DNA from: Bacteroidia bacterium
Lineage (GTDB): Bacteria; Bacteroidota; Bacteroidia; J057
Direction of reading: 5' to 3'
Assembly (NCBI GenBank): GCA_019695295.1
Contig: JAIBAH010000003.1
Coordinates: forward strand, 53,939 to 117,938
DNA: 64,000 nt
How positions within the stretch are numbered: position 1 is the stretch's first letter; the number at the start of each line of letters is the position of its first letter. Position numbers and translations under genes: made by a program. Shown piece after piece: positions 18,648-28,307 of this stretch. The notes beneath the pieces were generated by a model. It ran no database searches. It was not told the origin of the DNA and worked only from the letters and a program-made list of their open reading frames with translations.

Positions 18648-19194
18648 TTTTTCTTTTGGTTAAAGTTACTGGAATCCTTCCTGGAAGGGATAAAATTCTG
18701 ATGTTTAACCCCTGAGTTTCTATAAAGTTTGTGAAGAGGTTTTTTTGGGGGGAGACTTTCCGAAAAGATTCAACCTCTTTTTTATTGATAAATTGTAAAA
18801 CATTAAGATTTGAGCTATTCCTTTGAGATACCTGAGATTACAGCTTGTATAGTTCATAACAGAACGGATAAATGACCATATCGAGGGCGTAATAATCGGT
18901 AAAAAAAGTGGGGATAATTGTTCGTTGATAGCAAACGCTAATCATTTGGCGATACTTAAATTCAGGAATCTTCCTGTATAATGAAAATCATCCGCCTTTG
19001 ATTTATTTATGTTTTTTATCCGCCAGAGGAAAGTTTTTATTGTGTAGTGTTGACAGAGGGTTAACTATTCTGGCTGAATATTAATCAAATAAATAGATAA
19101 AAAAGACATTGTTGATTTTTATAATGGTGCGAACAGTTCATGATTCTTATCGTCAAAATCCCCCCATCCAACCCCTAAATCATCCCTGGTAAAT
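18648..19194. other. Intergenic stretch between the NRDE gene and trmN
   Basis: About 550 bp, AT-rich. I see no open frame with a credible start, no strong hairpin and no RNA gene. It should hold the promoter of the NRDE gene at its left end, but I could not pick out a clear box. Confidence 0.5.
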
Positions 19195-19926
19195 TTAAAA
19201 AATAATCAGATACTCTTTCAGGAGCATTCTTACCTGAGGGCTATGTTGATTTGCGGAGTCTCTGAGATAAATGGTAACCGGAGGGGAATCCCTGACCGGG
19301 AAACGGCTGCACTGAAGGATACTGCAACTAATGCCGGTTGAGGAGGGATTATCTTTAATTTCATAGCGCACCACAGGAAACAAATCGTTTTGTGTCATTA
19401 TGCTGCAATACTCAGGGGTGGTTTCGTATGCTATCAGTAACCACATTGTGCCTTCACCGGTGAGCCATGCTTTGGCGGTTTCTGCCAGTAATTCCGGAGT
19501 GAGGGATTCTGTATGTCTCGCCTGATTTCTCTGAGGGTGAGGAGAGGGGTGTTTTTTCTGAAAAAAAGGAGGGTTACACACAATACAATCAAAAGGAAAA
19601 ACCGGAAATAAGTCCGTTTTATTTTCTTTCATCAGGATAGCAATATCCGATTCCACCACCGAAATCCGGTCTAACCAGGGGCTGCTCTCAAAATTCTCCT
19701 TTGCCTGAACTGCGGCTTCTGTATCAATTTCCACTGCCACTATCCGGGCCTGACTTCTCTGTGCAAGCATCAGGGATAATAATCCGGTGCCGGTTCCGAT
19801 ATCGAGGATGGTTCTGGCAGATTCTGCTTCAATCACCGCTCCGAATACAGTGGATACAGAAGCGATTTTCATACCGCAACGGTCCTGATGTATGGAGAAT
19901 TGCTTAAACCGGAAGGCTTTGGACAT
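19195..19926 (-). CDS. trmN: tRNA1(Val) (adenine(37)-N6)-methyltransferase
   Basis: The 243-residue product is a class I SAM-dependent methyltransferase. Motif I is ILDIGTGTGLLSLMLA (about residues 40-55), the acidic end of strand 2 is VAVEID, and motif IV is IVCNPPFF, the NPPF form used for N6-adenine methylation. The N-terminal FRFKQFSIHQDRCGMKI is characteristic of TrmN6/YfiC proteins, which methylate A37 of tRNA-Val. It lies 93 bp downstream of pheS on the same strand and probably shares its message, giving a small translation-related operon. Confidence 0.88.
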   Translation of the reverse strand: MSKAFRFKQFSIHQDRCGMKIASVSTVFGAVIEAESARTILDIGTGTGLLSLMLAQRSQARIVAVEIDTEAAVQAKENFESSPWLDRISVVESDIAILMKENKTDLFPVFPFDCIVCNPPFFQKKHPSPHPQRNQARHTESLTPELLAETAKAWLTGEGTMWLLIAYETTPEYCSIMTQNDLFPVVRYEIKDNPSSTGISCSILQCSRFPVRDSPPVTIYLRDSANQHSPQVRMLLKEYLIIF

Positions 19927-20019
19927 AGACTATACACTAACGTTTTGAATGGGATTTGCTCCCGGTAATTTCTGTACAGCAAAAAAAGAACCGGGTATTT
20001 ATTCCGGTTCACCTTGTAT

Positions 20020-21045
20020 TTACAGTTCCATTTTTTCAAATTGCTTCAAAAACCGGATATCGTTCTGGGAAAACATCCTTAAATCCGGCACTTTGTAGGT
20101 CATCATGGCTAAGCGGTCTATCCCCATTCCAAAAGCATATCCGGAATACACACTGGAGTCAATCCCACAATTCTCGAGCACATTGGGGTCCACCATTCCA
20201 CATCCCATGATTTCGAGCCAGCCGGTATATTTGCATACATTACAGCCGTCGCCTTTGCATATCTGACAGGATACATCCATTTCAGCACTGATTTCCGTAA
20301 AAGGGAAATAAGAAGGACGCAGGCGGATTTTGACATCCTCCCCAAACATAGCTTTGGCAAAATACAGGAGCGTTTGCTGCATATCGGCAAAACTCACATC
20401 TTTGTCTATATAAAGTCCTTCTACCTGATGGAAAAAGCAATGGGAACGGGCAGATACAGCCTCATTTCGATAGACCCTTCCCGGAGCAAGAATACGGATA
20501 GGAGGCTTTTGTTTTTCCATTACCCGGATTTGTACGGAAGAAGTGTGTGTTCTCAGCAAAAAGTCAGGATTAACCGAGACGAAAAAAGTATCCTGCATAT
20601 CTCTTGCCGGATGATTATCCTGAAAATTGAGGGCTGAAAAGTTGTGCCAGTCATCCTCGATTTCGGGGCCGGACGCAACCTCAAATCCGATTTGCTCAAA
20701 AATATGAATAATCCGGTTCATTACAGTAGCAAGCGGATGCCTCGCTCCCTGCACAAAAGCGTCTCCGGGCAAGCTAAGATCATGCGGTAGGGTATAGGTT
20801 ACTTTTTTGCTTTCAATGAGTTCCTGAAGCGTTGCCAGTTTCTCAAAAGCGAGCGTTTTGAGTTCATTCAGCATTTGTCCCACTTCTCTTTTGTCTTCTT
20901 TTGGGACATTTCTGAAATCCTCAAACAATTCATTAATCACTGCTTTTTTGTTTGTAAAACGCGCTCTGAATGCCTCAAGTCCTGACTGAGAATCGGCTTC
21001 AAACTGCGTAATTTCCTGAATAAGCGAACGAATAATATCCTGCAT
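20020..21045 (-). CDS. pheS: Phenylalanine-tRNA ligase alpha subunit
   Basis: This class II synthetase subunit charges tRNA-Phe as an alpha2-beta2 enzyme with PheT, which is not in the window. The N-terminal coiled coil (about 1-85), motif 2 (FHQVEGLYIDKDVSF) and motif 3 (GMGIDRLAMM) are intact. The frame is open up to 21198, but I chose the ATG at 21045, giving 341 residues, the usual PheS length beginning MQDIIRSLIQEI. The 51-residue extension has no family match and a promoter-like sequence lies inside it at 21071-21102. Confidence 0.96.
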   Translation of the reverse strand: MQDIIRSLIQEITQFEADSQSGLEAFRARFTNKKAVINELFEDFRNVPKEDKREVGQMLNELKTLAFEKLATLQELIESKKVTYTLPHDLSLPGDAFVQGARHPLATVMNRIIHIFEQIGFEVASGPEIEDDWHNFSALNFQDNHPARDMQDTFFVSVNPDFLLRTHTSSVQIRVMEKQKPPIRILAPGRVYRNEAVSARSHCFFHQVEGLYIDKDVSFADMQQTLLYFAKAMFGEDVKIRLRPSYFPFTEISAEMDVSCQICKGDGCNVCKYTGWLEIMGCGMVDPNVLENCGIDSSVYSGYAFGMGIDRLAMMTYKVPDLRMFSQNDIRFLKQFEKMEL

Positions 21046-21070
21046 ACAATATAATTTTATAAAAGGAGCG

Positions 21071-21102
21071 TAAAGGTAGGACTTTCTTTGATTTTTACCA
21101 AA
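21071..21102 (-). promoter_or_regulatory. Candidate pheS promoter
   Basis: On the minus strand TTTG (21102-21099) and TACCTTTA (21078-21071) are 20 bases apart, close to the Bacteroidota consensus TTTG/TAnnTTTG with the last base off. The pheS start lies 26 bases downstream. Confidence 0.5.
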
Positions 21103-21964
21103 AAAAATTACCCCTTCGCATCCTCCCGACACAAAAGGGTAAACCCAACAACCATGGAAAAAAACCTTATTCGCCGGAAAAACGACGTCTTCCGGCATTT
21201 GTTTACAAATATCGGAATCTTTTTTGAATTAAGAAAATATATTTTAAAAAAGGGATGAATCAGGGCTTTTTTGTAATAAGAAGTATATATAAAAAAGGTG
21301 CCTTTCCCGCCGCTTTCTTCTTTTTAAAAACTTAATTATCACTTATATAGTGATTTTTAAAACAAAAAGGCTTTCATGTTTTGCTAAAAAACATCTTTTT
21401 TACAGTTTTTACAAAATATTTATTTTGCAAATTAATGATTATCAATAATTTAAATAGTATGGATAGTTGCTGAATATTTAGTAATACAAAATCCCTTCTT
21501 TTATTTTTTCGAAATGCGGAATAAGACCAGAACCGCTGTCACCTGTGATAAGGCTTATCCCATAATCGGGATGACAATATCCGCCATCACTTCCAAAGTC
21601 AATGGAAATGACATAATTATCCGTGCCTTTTTCGTTCCGGCAATATCTGTAAGTTGAGTATAACCCCGTTCTTTCATTTTCGAAGCGAAATGCTTTATTT
21701 CTTTTAAAAATCTGCGTTTTTCATCCGTGTTTTTGTAACAGGTTTTAAAGGTTAATTACTTTGGTCACATCTTTTTTATGTACAAAAGTAAGTGTTTTTT
21801 TATGGTAAAAACAAAAAGTAAGGGATAAAAAATTTTTTTGAGGGCATCAAAAATCCCGTGTGGTTTTGCGATTGGGTAAAATGATTATTTTTTTTATCCT
21901 AACGGATTAATATCACTATTTTAAATAAAAAATTACTGATTAAAATGGATTTCCAAAAAAAGCG
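21103..21964. other. Long AT-rich intergenic stretch between pheS and the cold-shock gene
   Basis: The divergent gap between pheS and the cold-shock gene is nearly 970 bp. It holds both promoters, a small palindrome ATCACT-TATAT-AGTGAT at 21338-21354, and a possible decayed reading frame near 21.5-21.75 kb. Otherwise it is homopolymer-rich with nothing recognisable. Confidence 0.5.
21555..21750 (-). pseudogene. Possible decayed small reading frame
   Basis: A minus-strand frame opens near 21750 without a start codon and reads through FLKEIKHFASK, then MKERGYTQLTDIAG (ATG at 21677) to a stop at 21555. Codon choice looks coding-like, and after the stop the same frame continues with VTAVLVLFRISKK. 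No family recognised. It could be a 40-residue protein, the remnant of a longer one cut by a TAA, or chance. Confidence 0.22.
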
Positions 21965-21972
21965 TACCTTTG
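21965..21972 (+). promoter_or_regulatory. -7 box of the cold-shock gene
   Basis: TACCTTTG matches the Bacteroidota -7 consensus TAnnTTTG exactly, 41 bases before the chosen ATG of the cold-shock gene. No good TTTG lies at -33. Its position inside the 5' extension of the open frame supports the shorter protein. Confidence 0.5.
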
Positions 21973-22013
21973 GAGAATATTATCAAATAGCATTAAATAT
22001 TAATTATTATTTT

Positions 22014-22205
22014 ATGGAAGGTGTAGTAAAGTTTTTTAACGAGGCCAAAGGGTTTGGTTTTATTAAAGATAGTAATGGAGAAGACATTTTTGTACATGTT
22101 TCTGGCCTTATAGATCAAGTTAAGGAAGGTGATTCCGTAACTTTTGATGTTGTTGATGGAAGAAAAGGAAGAAATGCCGAAAATGTAAGGAAAGTTACCA
22201 GTTAA
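22014..22205 (+). CDS. Cold-shock domain protein (CspA family)
   Basis: The 63-residue product is a single cold-shock domain that binds single-stranded RNA/DNA. MEGVVKFFNEAKGFGFI contains RNP1 (KGFGFI) and DIFVHVSGL contains RNP2. The frame is open from 21945, but the upstream 23 residues lack family resemblance and contain the -7 box at 21965, so I start at the ATG at 22014, where Csp proteins normally begin. Transcribed alone. Confidence 0.93.
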   Translation: MEGVVKFFNEAKGFGFIKDSNGEDIFVHVSGLIDQVKEGDSVTFDVVDGRKGRNAENVRKVTS

Positions 22206-22397
22206 GTAACAGTTCGCAAATAAATGACACTTGTTGAACAGTTATTCAGTCTTGAACTGAGCTTGAAGAAGTAAGTAAACTTAGGCACAATGGACTGATT
22301 ATCAATCGGACCGCCATAGTTTCTTCTGAATCGGGTCAGACTTGCCCCGTTTGTTTCCCAATTCAAACGGGGTAGGAGACTGTCGTACAAAAAGCAC

Positions 22398-22535
22398 TTA
22401 AGTATCTTCCTGTCGCTCATTTTCCAGGTTGAATTTAGCGTACCAACCTTTTCTGAGTTTTGGCTCAGGACGTTTCAGTACTTCGCTACTGTTATTTTTT
22501 AGTACTGTCCGACCATTTATCTGAAACGCTTTCAT
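22398..22535 (-). CDS. Possible 45-residue protein
   Basis: Too short to be certain. An ATG at 22535 opens a frame ending at a TAA at 22398. The product starts MKAFQINGRTVLKNNSSEVL and continues basic, ending NLENERQEDT. It is hydrophilic with no signal peptide or Cys, and its codon choice (CTG, GGT, CGT, GAA) resembles the neighbours. It is convergent with the cold-shock gene. Family unknown. Confidence 0.3.
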   Translation of the reverse strand: MKAFQINGRTVLKNNSSEVLKRPEPKLRKGWYAKFNLENERQEDT

Positions 22536-22657
22536 GATTAGGAATATCAAGAAAAAAAGGAATCATAAACACTGTTTTATGGGTTTTGTTACGAAATCCA
22601 TATATGGGGAATATCCTTAAAATAAGGATGAAGTCAGAAAGTTAGGTTCTTGTTTCA

Positions 22658-22935
22658 GAAAACCGGCATTCAGATTTATAGGATAAAGTTCTGTTAATCA
22701 ATTGTTTTCAAGAAATAATTTGTGTCAGGTTTTTATGGCCAGGTACTTATTTTCAAAATTTAGGGGCGTTAGCCCTGTCATCTTCGTAGCGAAATCATCC
22801 CCCACATTAATAAGGGAAGGGGTGTTCGCCCTGTAATCTTCGTAGGGGCGTTAGCCCTGAAATCTCTTCTAATCGTACCATTCCAATACATAATTAGAGT
22901 GTCAGGTTTTTTATGGCCGGTTACTTAAAATTTCT
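22658..22935 (+). repeat. Dispersed intergenic repeat, copy A
   Basis: Shares blocks with copies at 49901-50050 and 63667-64000: GAAAACCGxCATTCAGA, TTTGTGTCAGGTTTTTATGG, TTACTTATTTTCAAAATT, and GGGGCGTTAGCCCTGTCATC. The last block recurs in degenerate form at about 22820-22860, and the GTGTCAGG block again at about 22901. This copy lacks the 14-bp hairpin of the other two. Confidence 0.7.
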
Positions 22936-23069
22936 TTGAAGCATATCCAGAGCCAAAAGCATCAAAGTCGGTCAGCACAGAATTGTTTGTCCATCTGAAT
23001 GAGGGGTTTTTAATCAGGTATAAAGACGGGTTCAGGAAATAAAATACAATGTACACATACATAACCCGC

Positions 23070-23675
23070 TTAATACCAATAAATCCTGATTCCAAGAATC
23101 ACTGCAAACAAAATCAGCATACCTCCTACAATTTTATAAATATAGGAAAGATGAGCGGGAGTCAGGACTTTGCGGAGCTTTTCAGCAAAAACGGCTTTGA
23201 GAGTATCTGTAGCAAAAATGCCGAGCAGGGCACCTGACAGATAAATATTTCCCTGATAATTTCCGTATTGAGTAAGTGCACGGGTACATACTCCAATCCA
23301 GACCAAAAATACAAAAGGATTGACAAAATTGACGAGAAACCCTTTGATAAAATACCCGATATAATCAGAACGCTTTATCTCCACCTCATTTTTTTTACTC
23401 AGATTAGGATTCAATAAATAATTAAGTCCCATTCCTGTAAGTAAAACCGCACCGGAAATTCCGATATACCACACATAACTTTTATTTTGAAGCAAAACAG
23501 CCGCCCCCATTTTAGACAGAATCACACAGATGATATCACTGATAATAATCCCCCATGCAACCGCCCATCCGGATTTGAAGCCAAACTGCAAAGCAGCCTG
23601 AAGCAGCGTAAATAAAACAGGGCCAATAAAAATAATCATGGACAAACCCAGCACAAAACCTTCCAAAAATGCCAT
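23070..23675 (-). CDS. LysE/RhtB family amino-acid exporter
   Basis: The 201-residue product has six hydrophobic helices and the LysE-type N-terminus AFLEGFVLGLSMIIFIGPV, with GP in the first helix and a conserved NFVNPFVFLVW in the second half (about 118-128). Family members export amino acids such as lysine, homoserine or threonine from the cytoplasm; the substrate here cannot be told from sequence. Length (about 200) is normal. It stands alone and is divergent from the endonuclease gene, with 87 bp between starts. Confidence 0.88.
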   Translation of the reverse strand: MAFLEGFVLGLSMIIFIGPVLFTLLQAALQFGFKSGWAVAWGIIISDIICVILSKMGAAVLLQNKSYVWYIGISGAVLLTGMGLNYLLNPNLSKKNEVEIKRSDYIGYFIKGFLVNFVNPFVFLVWIGVCTRALTQYGNYQGNIYLSGALLGIFATDTLKAVFAEKLRKVLTPAHLSYIYKIVGGMLILFAVILGIRIYWY

Positions 23676-23762
23676 TATTCCGTTATTTTTTAAGATAAAG
23701 TGATATTTTTAACAAAAGTATAAGATTTATTCGGAAATTTGCAGTTTAAATATTAAAAAATA

Positions 23763-25418
23763 ATGAAAAACAGTCTTTGCATATCAGTATTCTTGCTTTG
23801 CGTTTACAGCCTTATGGGTCAGGGATTACAGGTTTCTCAAAACACATTATCCTTTGGGAACGTATATGAAACCACCCCTGACAGTATTCAGATATTTATC
23901 AAAAATCCTTTTCAGCAGGCGGTACAGATATCTGACGCACTATTGCTCACCGACGAATATGCTCATCCGGTGTGGTCTGTTTCCAGCAATAATTTTTCTA
24001 TTCCCGCAATGGACTCCATGGGAATATGGGTGAAATTTCAGCCTGTACACAATGTATTTCATAATGCAGAACTGATTCTGATAAACGACGCCAATCGCGG
24101 GCCGGTTCGTATAGACTTGCAGGCGCAGGGACGCTACAGTAAACCCTACTACAGCGGCACTGAAAACAAAAGTCAGGAAACCCTCAAAACTACGATGAAA
24201 GCACTGCTTGCTACAAATTATGTGGATTTGGGATACAATGGCGCAAGAGATCAGATGTATATGACGATAGACAATCAGAAAGTGAACGGACAGGGAGCCT
24301 TAGTCAATACAGTAGAATGTGTTTATACCGGCAGGCTCGCCACCAATTACGCAACCCGCCAGGAAGCGCAGGCCCAAAGCTTTAATACAGAACACACCTT
24401 CCCTCAGTCACTGTTCAGCAGCAATCAGCCCATGCTTTCAGACCTGTATCATATTTTTCCTACTGATGATGCTGCCAACAGTACAAGGGGCAATCTTCCC
24501 TTTGGGGTCATCACTTCCGGCGCCAACTGGGCGGTAGGCGGTTCTGAATGTAACGGAACGATATTTGAGCCGAGAGATGTCCATAAAGGAAAAGTAGCCC
24601 GGGCGATGCTGTATTTTGCCATCCGTTATCAGGATTACAGTTGTTTTCTTCAGGGACAGGAAGCCACTTTACGGAATTGGCATACACAGTTTCTGCCGGG
24701 TGTGGCAGAGCAAAACCGCAATAACGTAATTTCCTCCCTTCAGAATAACCGGAATCCTTTCATTGATTATCCTCAGTTTATCGAAAGAATCTCAAAAGTT
24801 ACCACCTGTCAGACCGCTACCGCAGTACTCGCACCCGATATGCTTTTGCCGGAATCCTCCATCAATTACGGAAACATTGCCATCAATACGGATTATACCT
24901 ATACTTACTGGATAGTAAACAAAGGCAACGATACGCTGAATTTATCCGGATTTACCCTCGGAACGCCGGATTTTAATTTTTCCGGCGGAACAGGGGTTAA
25001 TACCGCAGTGCTGCCGGGCGAAGCGACACCGGTGAGCATTACCGTAAATGCTCCTGCCTTAGGGGTGTTGAACGATACCCTTACTTTTCAGTCCCCGACT
25101 GCGGCAGTACCCGTAAAAATTCCGGTTACAGCCAACGGAATCAATGGCGTAGGCATTCAGCACCCGGTTTCCCTGAACGGAAAAATCTATCCCAATCCTG
25201 CCGGTGAGTCTATTGCGATTACTGTACCGGAATTAACCGGAAAAACCGTAATACTGACTCTTTTTAATGCCATCGGTCAAAAAAATACTGAAAACAGAAG
25301 TGTATGGAAAGAAACAGAAACGCTCAGTCTTAAAGGATATTCACCCGGCCTGTATTATCTCTCGGTGAAAGATACTGAGTCCGGCAAAATGTATTCTGCT
25401 CCTGTTCAGATACAATAA
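23763..25418 (+). CDS. Secreted endonuclease I family nuclease, T9SS type A
   Basis: The 551-residue product has a signal peptide (cleavage after LMGQ). An N-terminal ASH/choice-of-anchor-like beta domain follows (about 22-125, starting LQVSQNTLSFGNVY), then an endonuclease I/NucM-type catalytic domain (about 135-345) with the signature NTEHTFPQS and YHIFPTDDAANSTRGNLPFG. A second ASH-like domain (about 355-455, SINYGNIAINTDYTYTYWIV) and a T9SS type A tail (IYPNPAGES onward) end the protein. It should degrade extracellular DNA or RNA non-specifically, for nutrients or biofilm turnover. plsC starts 18 bp downstream. Confidence 0.88.
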   Translation: MKNSLCISVFLLCVYSLMGQGLQVSQNTLSFGNVYETTPDSIQIFIKNPFQQAVQISDALLLTDEYAHPVWSVSSNNFSIPAMDSMGIWVKFQPVHNVFHNAELILINDANRGPVRIDLQAQGRYSKPYYSGTENKSQETLKTTMKALLATNYVDLGYNGARDQMYMTIDNQKVNGQGALVNTVECVYTGRLATNYATRQEAQAQSFNTEHTFPQSLFSSNQPMLSDLYHIFPTDDAANSTRGNLPFGVITSGANWAVGGSECNGTIFEPRDVHKGKVARAMLYFAIRYQDYSCFLQGQEATLRNWHTQFLPGVAEQNRNNVISSLQNNRNPFIDYPQFIERISKVTTCQTATAVLAPDMLLPESSINYGNIAINTDYTYTYWIVNKGNDTLNLSGFTLGTPDFNFSGGTGVNTAVLPGEATPVSITVNAPALGVLNDTLTFQSPTAAVPVKIPVTANGINGVGIQHPVSLNGKIYPNPAGESIAITVPELTGKTVILTLFNAIGQKNTENRSVWKETETLSLKGYSPGLYYLSVKDTESGKMYSAPVQIQ

Positions 25419-25436
25419 TCAAAAAAGAAATAGTTT

Positions 25437-26222
25437 ATGAAGAATATACTGATTACGATTTATAGCGGTTATGCCCTTGTATTATTTTTTCTGCTGACTC
25501 CTTTCATGCTGATTGTATATCTGACGGCTTCTGTTCTCCCGTTTTCAGACCGGAAGAAAGTAGCGATTTGCTACAAGGCCAATAATATCGCGATGGCTAT
25601 CTGGGGATTTATGACTGGTATCCGGATGACTTGTGAAGGGAGAGAGAAATTAGACAGTCAGAAAGCCTATATTTTTGTGGGCAATCATGTAAATATGCTG
25701 GATATCGTACTGATGGGCAGGTTTGTCAATATGTATGGCAAGCCACTCGCCAAAAAAGAAATCGTGAAAGTACCGATTTTAGGGTATTTATTCAAAACCA
25801 TTTCGATTCTTGTGGACAGGGAAAACGACCAAAGCCGTCAGCAAAGTATGGAGCAGATGGGGAAATACATCCGTCAGGGTACTTCTATATTTCTGATGCC
25901 CGAAGGGACCAGAAACCGGAGCCCCTACCCCTTACTTCCCTTTAAATTCGGAGCATTCCGCCTTGCAATTCATACCCAAACGCCGGTAGTGCCTTATATT
26001 TTACTGAATTTAAAAGAACTTCAGCCCGTGAAGTCCTGGCGGTTGTATCCCGGGCATATCATTCTTCGTTTTTTAGATCCGGTTTCTCCTGAGGGATATA
26101 CCGAAAATGAAGTAGCAGCCTTCACTGAAAAAATCAGGGGAATCATGGAAAATGAAATCATGACCCATGACAACTACTGGAAAGCGCACGGAAAGCCACC
26201 GGAGCCACCCGTTACCGCCTGA
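25437..26222 (+). CDS. plsC: 1-acyl-sn-glycerol-3-phosphate acyltransferase
   Basis: The 261-residue inner-membrane enzyme adds the second acyl chain of phosphatidic acid. Motif I, NHVNMLD, gives His84-x4-Asp89, and motif III, PEGTR, lies at 155-159. One N-terminal hydrophobic helix (about 10-35) anchors it. Length and order are typical of PlsC. It follows the endonuclease gene by 18 bp. Its stop codon lies one base from the convergent nuoD stop codon. Confidence 0.93.
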   Translation: MKNILITIYSGYALVLFFLLTPFMLIVYLTASVLPFSDRKKVAICYKANNIAMAIWGFMTGIRMTCEGREKLDSQKAYIFVGNHVNMLDIVLMGRFVNMYGKPLAKKEIVKVPILGYLFKTISILVDRENDQSRQQSMEQMGKYIRQGTSIFLMPEGTRNRSPYPLLPFKFGAFRLAIHTQTPVVPYILLNLKELQPVKSWRLYPGHIILRFLDPVSPEGYTENEVAAFTEKIRGIMENEIMTHDNYWKAHGKPPEPPVTA

Positions 26223-26223
26223 T

Positions 26224-27453
26224 TTACCGGTCCACTTCCCCCAGTACAATATCAATACTCCCGATAATTGCCACTAAATCGGCAATCAGCACGCCTTTGG
26301 AAATTTCTGATAAAACGGAAAGATTACAAAAACTGGCAGCTCTGGCTTTACACCGGAAGGGAATATCACTTCTGCCGTCAGCGATAAAATAAAATCCCGT
26401 TTCTCCCCTGGGGTTTTCAGCGCGTACATAAAATTCCCCTTTTGGGGGACGGACCTTGGAAGGGCACAGGGCGCGGGGATCAAAATCCGGCGTTCTGGGA
26501 TAGGCCTTCAGTAGCTTTTCCACACACTGCTCCATGATTTTCAGCGACTCTTCCACCTCATCCACTCTTACCTTGAACCGGTCCCAGCAATCGCCTTTTG
26601 TACCCATCAACCCAGAACCCACAGGAATATCAAAATCCAATTCGGGATAAACCGAGTATCCATCCACTTTTCTCAAATCCCACTTCAGTCCCGAACCCCT
26701 GAGTACAGGTCCTGAGCACCCAAAATTTACTGCCGTATGAAGGGGTAAAACGCCTACATTGGCCGTACGTTTTACGAAAATCACATTATCCGTAATCAGC
26801 CGGTTCAGCTCCTTCATTTTAGGACGGAAATATGCAATAAACTCCTGAACCCTCTCCTCAAATCCTACCGGCAAATCAAAAAACAGCCCTCCTACCCAGA
26901 TATAATTATACAACATTCTCGAACCCGAAGCCCATTCGAGCATCGTCATAATATGCTCCCGGTCCCTGAAACACCACAAAAAAGGCGTTACAGCACCGAT
27001 ATCCAGACCATAAGTGCCCAAAGCAATCATGTGTGACGCAATGCGGTTCATCTCCGAAACCAGTACCCGGATATACTGAATACGGGGAGGAATCTTCTCT
27101 TCAATATCCAGCATTTTCTCTACTCCCATGACAAAGGCCAGATTATTATTCATGGATGCCAGATAGTCCATTCGGTCTGTGTAAGGTAAAATCTGAGGAT
27201 AAGGCAAAGATTCGGCGTGCTTTTCAAAACACCGGTGAAGGTAACCCAGATGCGGAATGACCTCCAGAATAATCTCACCGTCTGTAACCACCTCGAGCCT
27301 GAGCACTCCGTGAGTAGAAGGATGCTGAGGCCCGATATTGATAACCATTTCCTGCGTTTTCAGGTCAGAAAGGCGGGCCTTCGCTTCAGCCGCTCTTCGT
27401 ATAAGTTCTTCGTAAGGAATTTCGGTTTTTTCCGAACCGGGAAGATTTATCAT
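26224..27453 (-). CDS. nuoD: NADH-quinone oxidoreductase subunit D
   Basis: The 409-residue 49-kDa-type subunit of complex I lines the quinone site on the cytoplasmic arm. The signature [17 protein letters not shown] and the C-terminal end ([11 protein letters not shown]) are intact, and the length matches NuoD. The His of QHPSTHG is the quinone-site histidine. It sits 32 bp downstream of nuoC. No other nuo gene is present: the next gene upstream is divergent and unrelated, so this pair is detached from the rest of the complex I genes. Confidence 0.97.
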   Translation of the reverse strand: MINLPGSEKTEIPYEELIRRAAEAKARLSDLKTQEMVINIGPQHPSTHGVLRLEVVTDGEIILEVIPHLGYLHRCFEKHAESLPYPQILPYTDRMDYLASMNNNLAFVMGVEKMLDIEEKIPPRIQYIRVLVSEMNRIASHMIALGTYGLDIGAVTPFLWCFRDREHIMTMLEWASGSRMLYNYIWVGGLFFDLPVGFEERVQEFIAYFRPKMKELNRLITDNVIFVKRTANVGVLPLHTAVNFGCSGPVLRGSGLKWDLRKVDGYSVYPELDFDIPVGSGLMGTKGDCWDRFKVRVDEVEESLKIMEQCVEKLLKAYPRTPDFDPRALCPSKVRPPKGEFYVRAENPRGETGFYFIADGRSDIPFRCKARAASFCNLSVLSEISKGVLIADLVAIIGSIDIVLGEVDR

Positions 27454-27485
27454 TTATTTTTTATATATTTTTGTAAAAATAATAT

Positions 27486-27983
27486 TTAATAATCTACTTT
27501 TATGCCATGATAAAATTCCTGCGTTTTGTAATCTTTACGGAGAGGATATCCTTCCCAGTCTTCAGGAAGTAAAATTCTCCTTAAATCCGGATGTCCCCTG
27601 AATTTTATTCCGAATAAATCAAAGACTTCTCTTTCGTGCCAATCAGCTGCTTTCCAAATCATTGAAACAGAATCCAGCTCCGGCAGTTCCGGTAGTTCCG
27701 GTCTCGGCAGGATGCATTTCATCACTAACTGCTGATTATGATACAAAGAAGTGAGATGATAAACCACCGCTAATCTTTTTTCTTCCTTTCCGTAATCTAC
27801 ACCTGAAATAAAGTTCAAAAAATCGTAATAAAGATTTGGATTTCTGGAAATATAGACAGATATTTGTATCAGGAAATCAGGATTGATTATAATGTAGGGT
27901 TGTTTTACCTCATCATTGTACTCAACGATGGCCTTTTCTCCGAATTTTTTCACTAATTCTTCCGTTAAATTTTTTAAATTCAT
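27486..27983 (-). CDS. nuoC: NADH-quinone oxidoreductase subunit C
   Basis: The 165-residue 30-kDa-type subunit has the signature [20 protein letters not shown], followed by [18 protein letters not shown], both diagnostic for NuoC. It pairs with NuoD in the peripheral arm. The N-terminal [17 protein letters not shown] region is in the usual position. First gene of a two-gene operon with nuoD; nuoA and nuoB, which normally precede it, are absent here. Confidence 0.96.
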   Translation of the reverse strand: MNLKNLTEELVKKFGEKAIVEYNDEVKQPYIIINPDFLIQISVYISRNPNLYYDFLNFISGVDYGKEEKRLAVVYHLTSLYHNQQLVMKCILPRPELPELPELDSVSMIWKAADWHEREVFDLFGIKFRGHPDLRRILLPEDWEGYPLRKDYKTQEFYHGIKVDY

Positions 27984-28307
27984 GGCATTATGAGATAATT
28001 TTTACAAATTTAGTTACTTATCCCTTCAATTTATACATCAAATACTGAGAATTATCCCTTTTCGGTGAAATAAATTTACGAATAAAACAGAGTGATTGCC
28101 GGAATTGTTTCCAAACAATTTTATAGTATATTGATAATCATGCATTTATTTATTTGGAAGCCGCTGAAATATCTTACATTCGTACGTTATGTTTTCAATT
28201 TAAAAATTTCAGCGTCACCGCCTTGTGTGGAATGAAAATTGATAGAACCCCTTTGTAATTTTTTTTTGTATTCAGAGTAACCATCGAATTTAATCAACGA
28301 ATCTCTT
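27984..28307. other. Divergent intergenic region upstream of nuoC
   Basis: 324 bp between the nuoC start and a plus-strand secreted-protein gene, so it should carry promoters in both directions. AT-rich; I could not choose a convincing -7 box on either strand. Confidence 0.5.

Larger units (their letters stand above)
22206..23069. other. Repeat-bearing intergenic stretch
   Basis: About 860 bp. It contains a 9-bp perfect hairpin (CCCCGTTTG at 22346-22354 with CAAACGGGG at 22365-22373, no T tract), a possible 45-codon gene, and a copy of the dispersed repeat family (22658-22935). No transposase or RNA gene is seen. Confidence 0.5.

Noticed and set aside
21046..21198. 51-residue N-terminal extension of PheS
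   Set aside because: It exceeds the family length, contains a promoter-like pair of boxes, and PheS normally begins at MQDIIRSL.
22202..22420. 72-codon minus-strand frame beside the cold-shock gene
   Set aside because: It overlaps a hairpin, has no recognisable feature, and conflicts with a better short frame at 22398-22535.
23049..23237. 62-codon plus-strand frame at the end of the LysE gene
   Set aside because: It lies mostly antisense to the LysE coding sequence and shows no motif.
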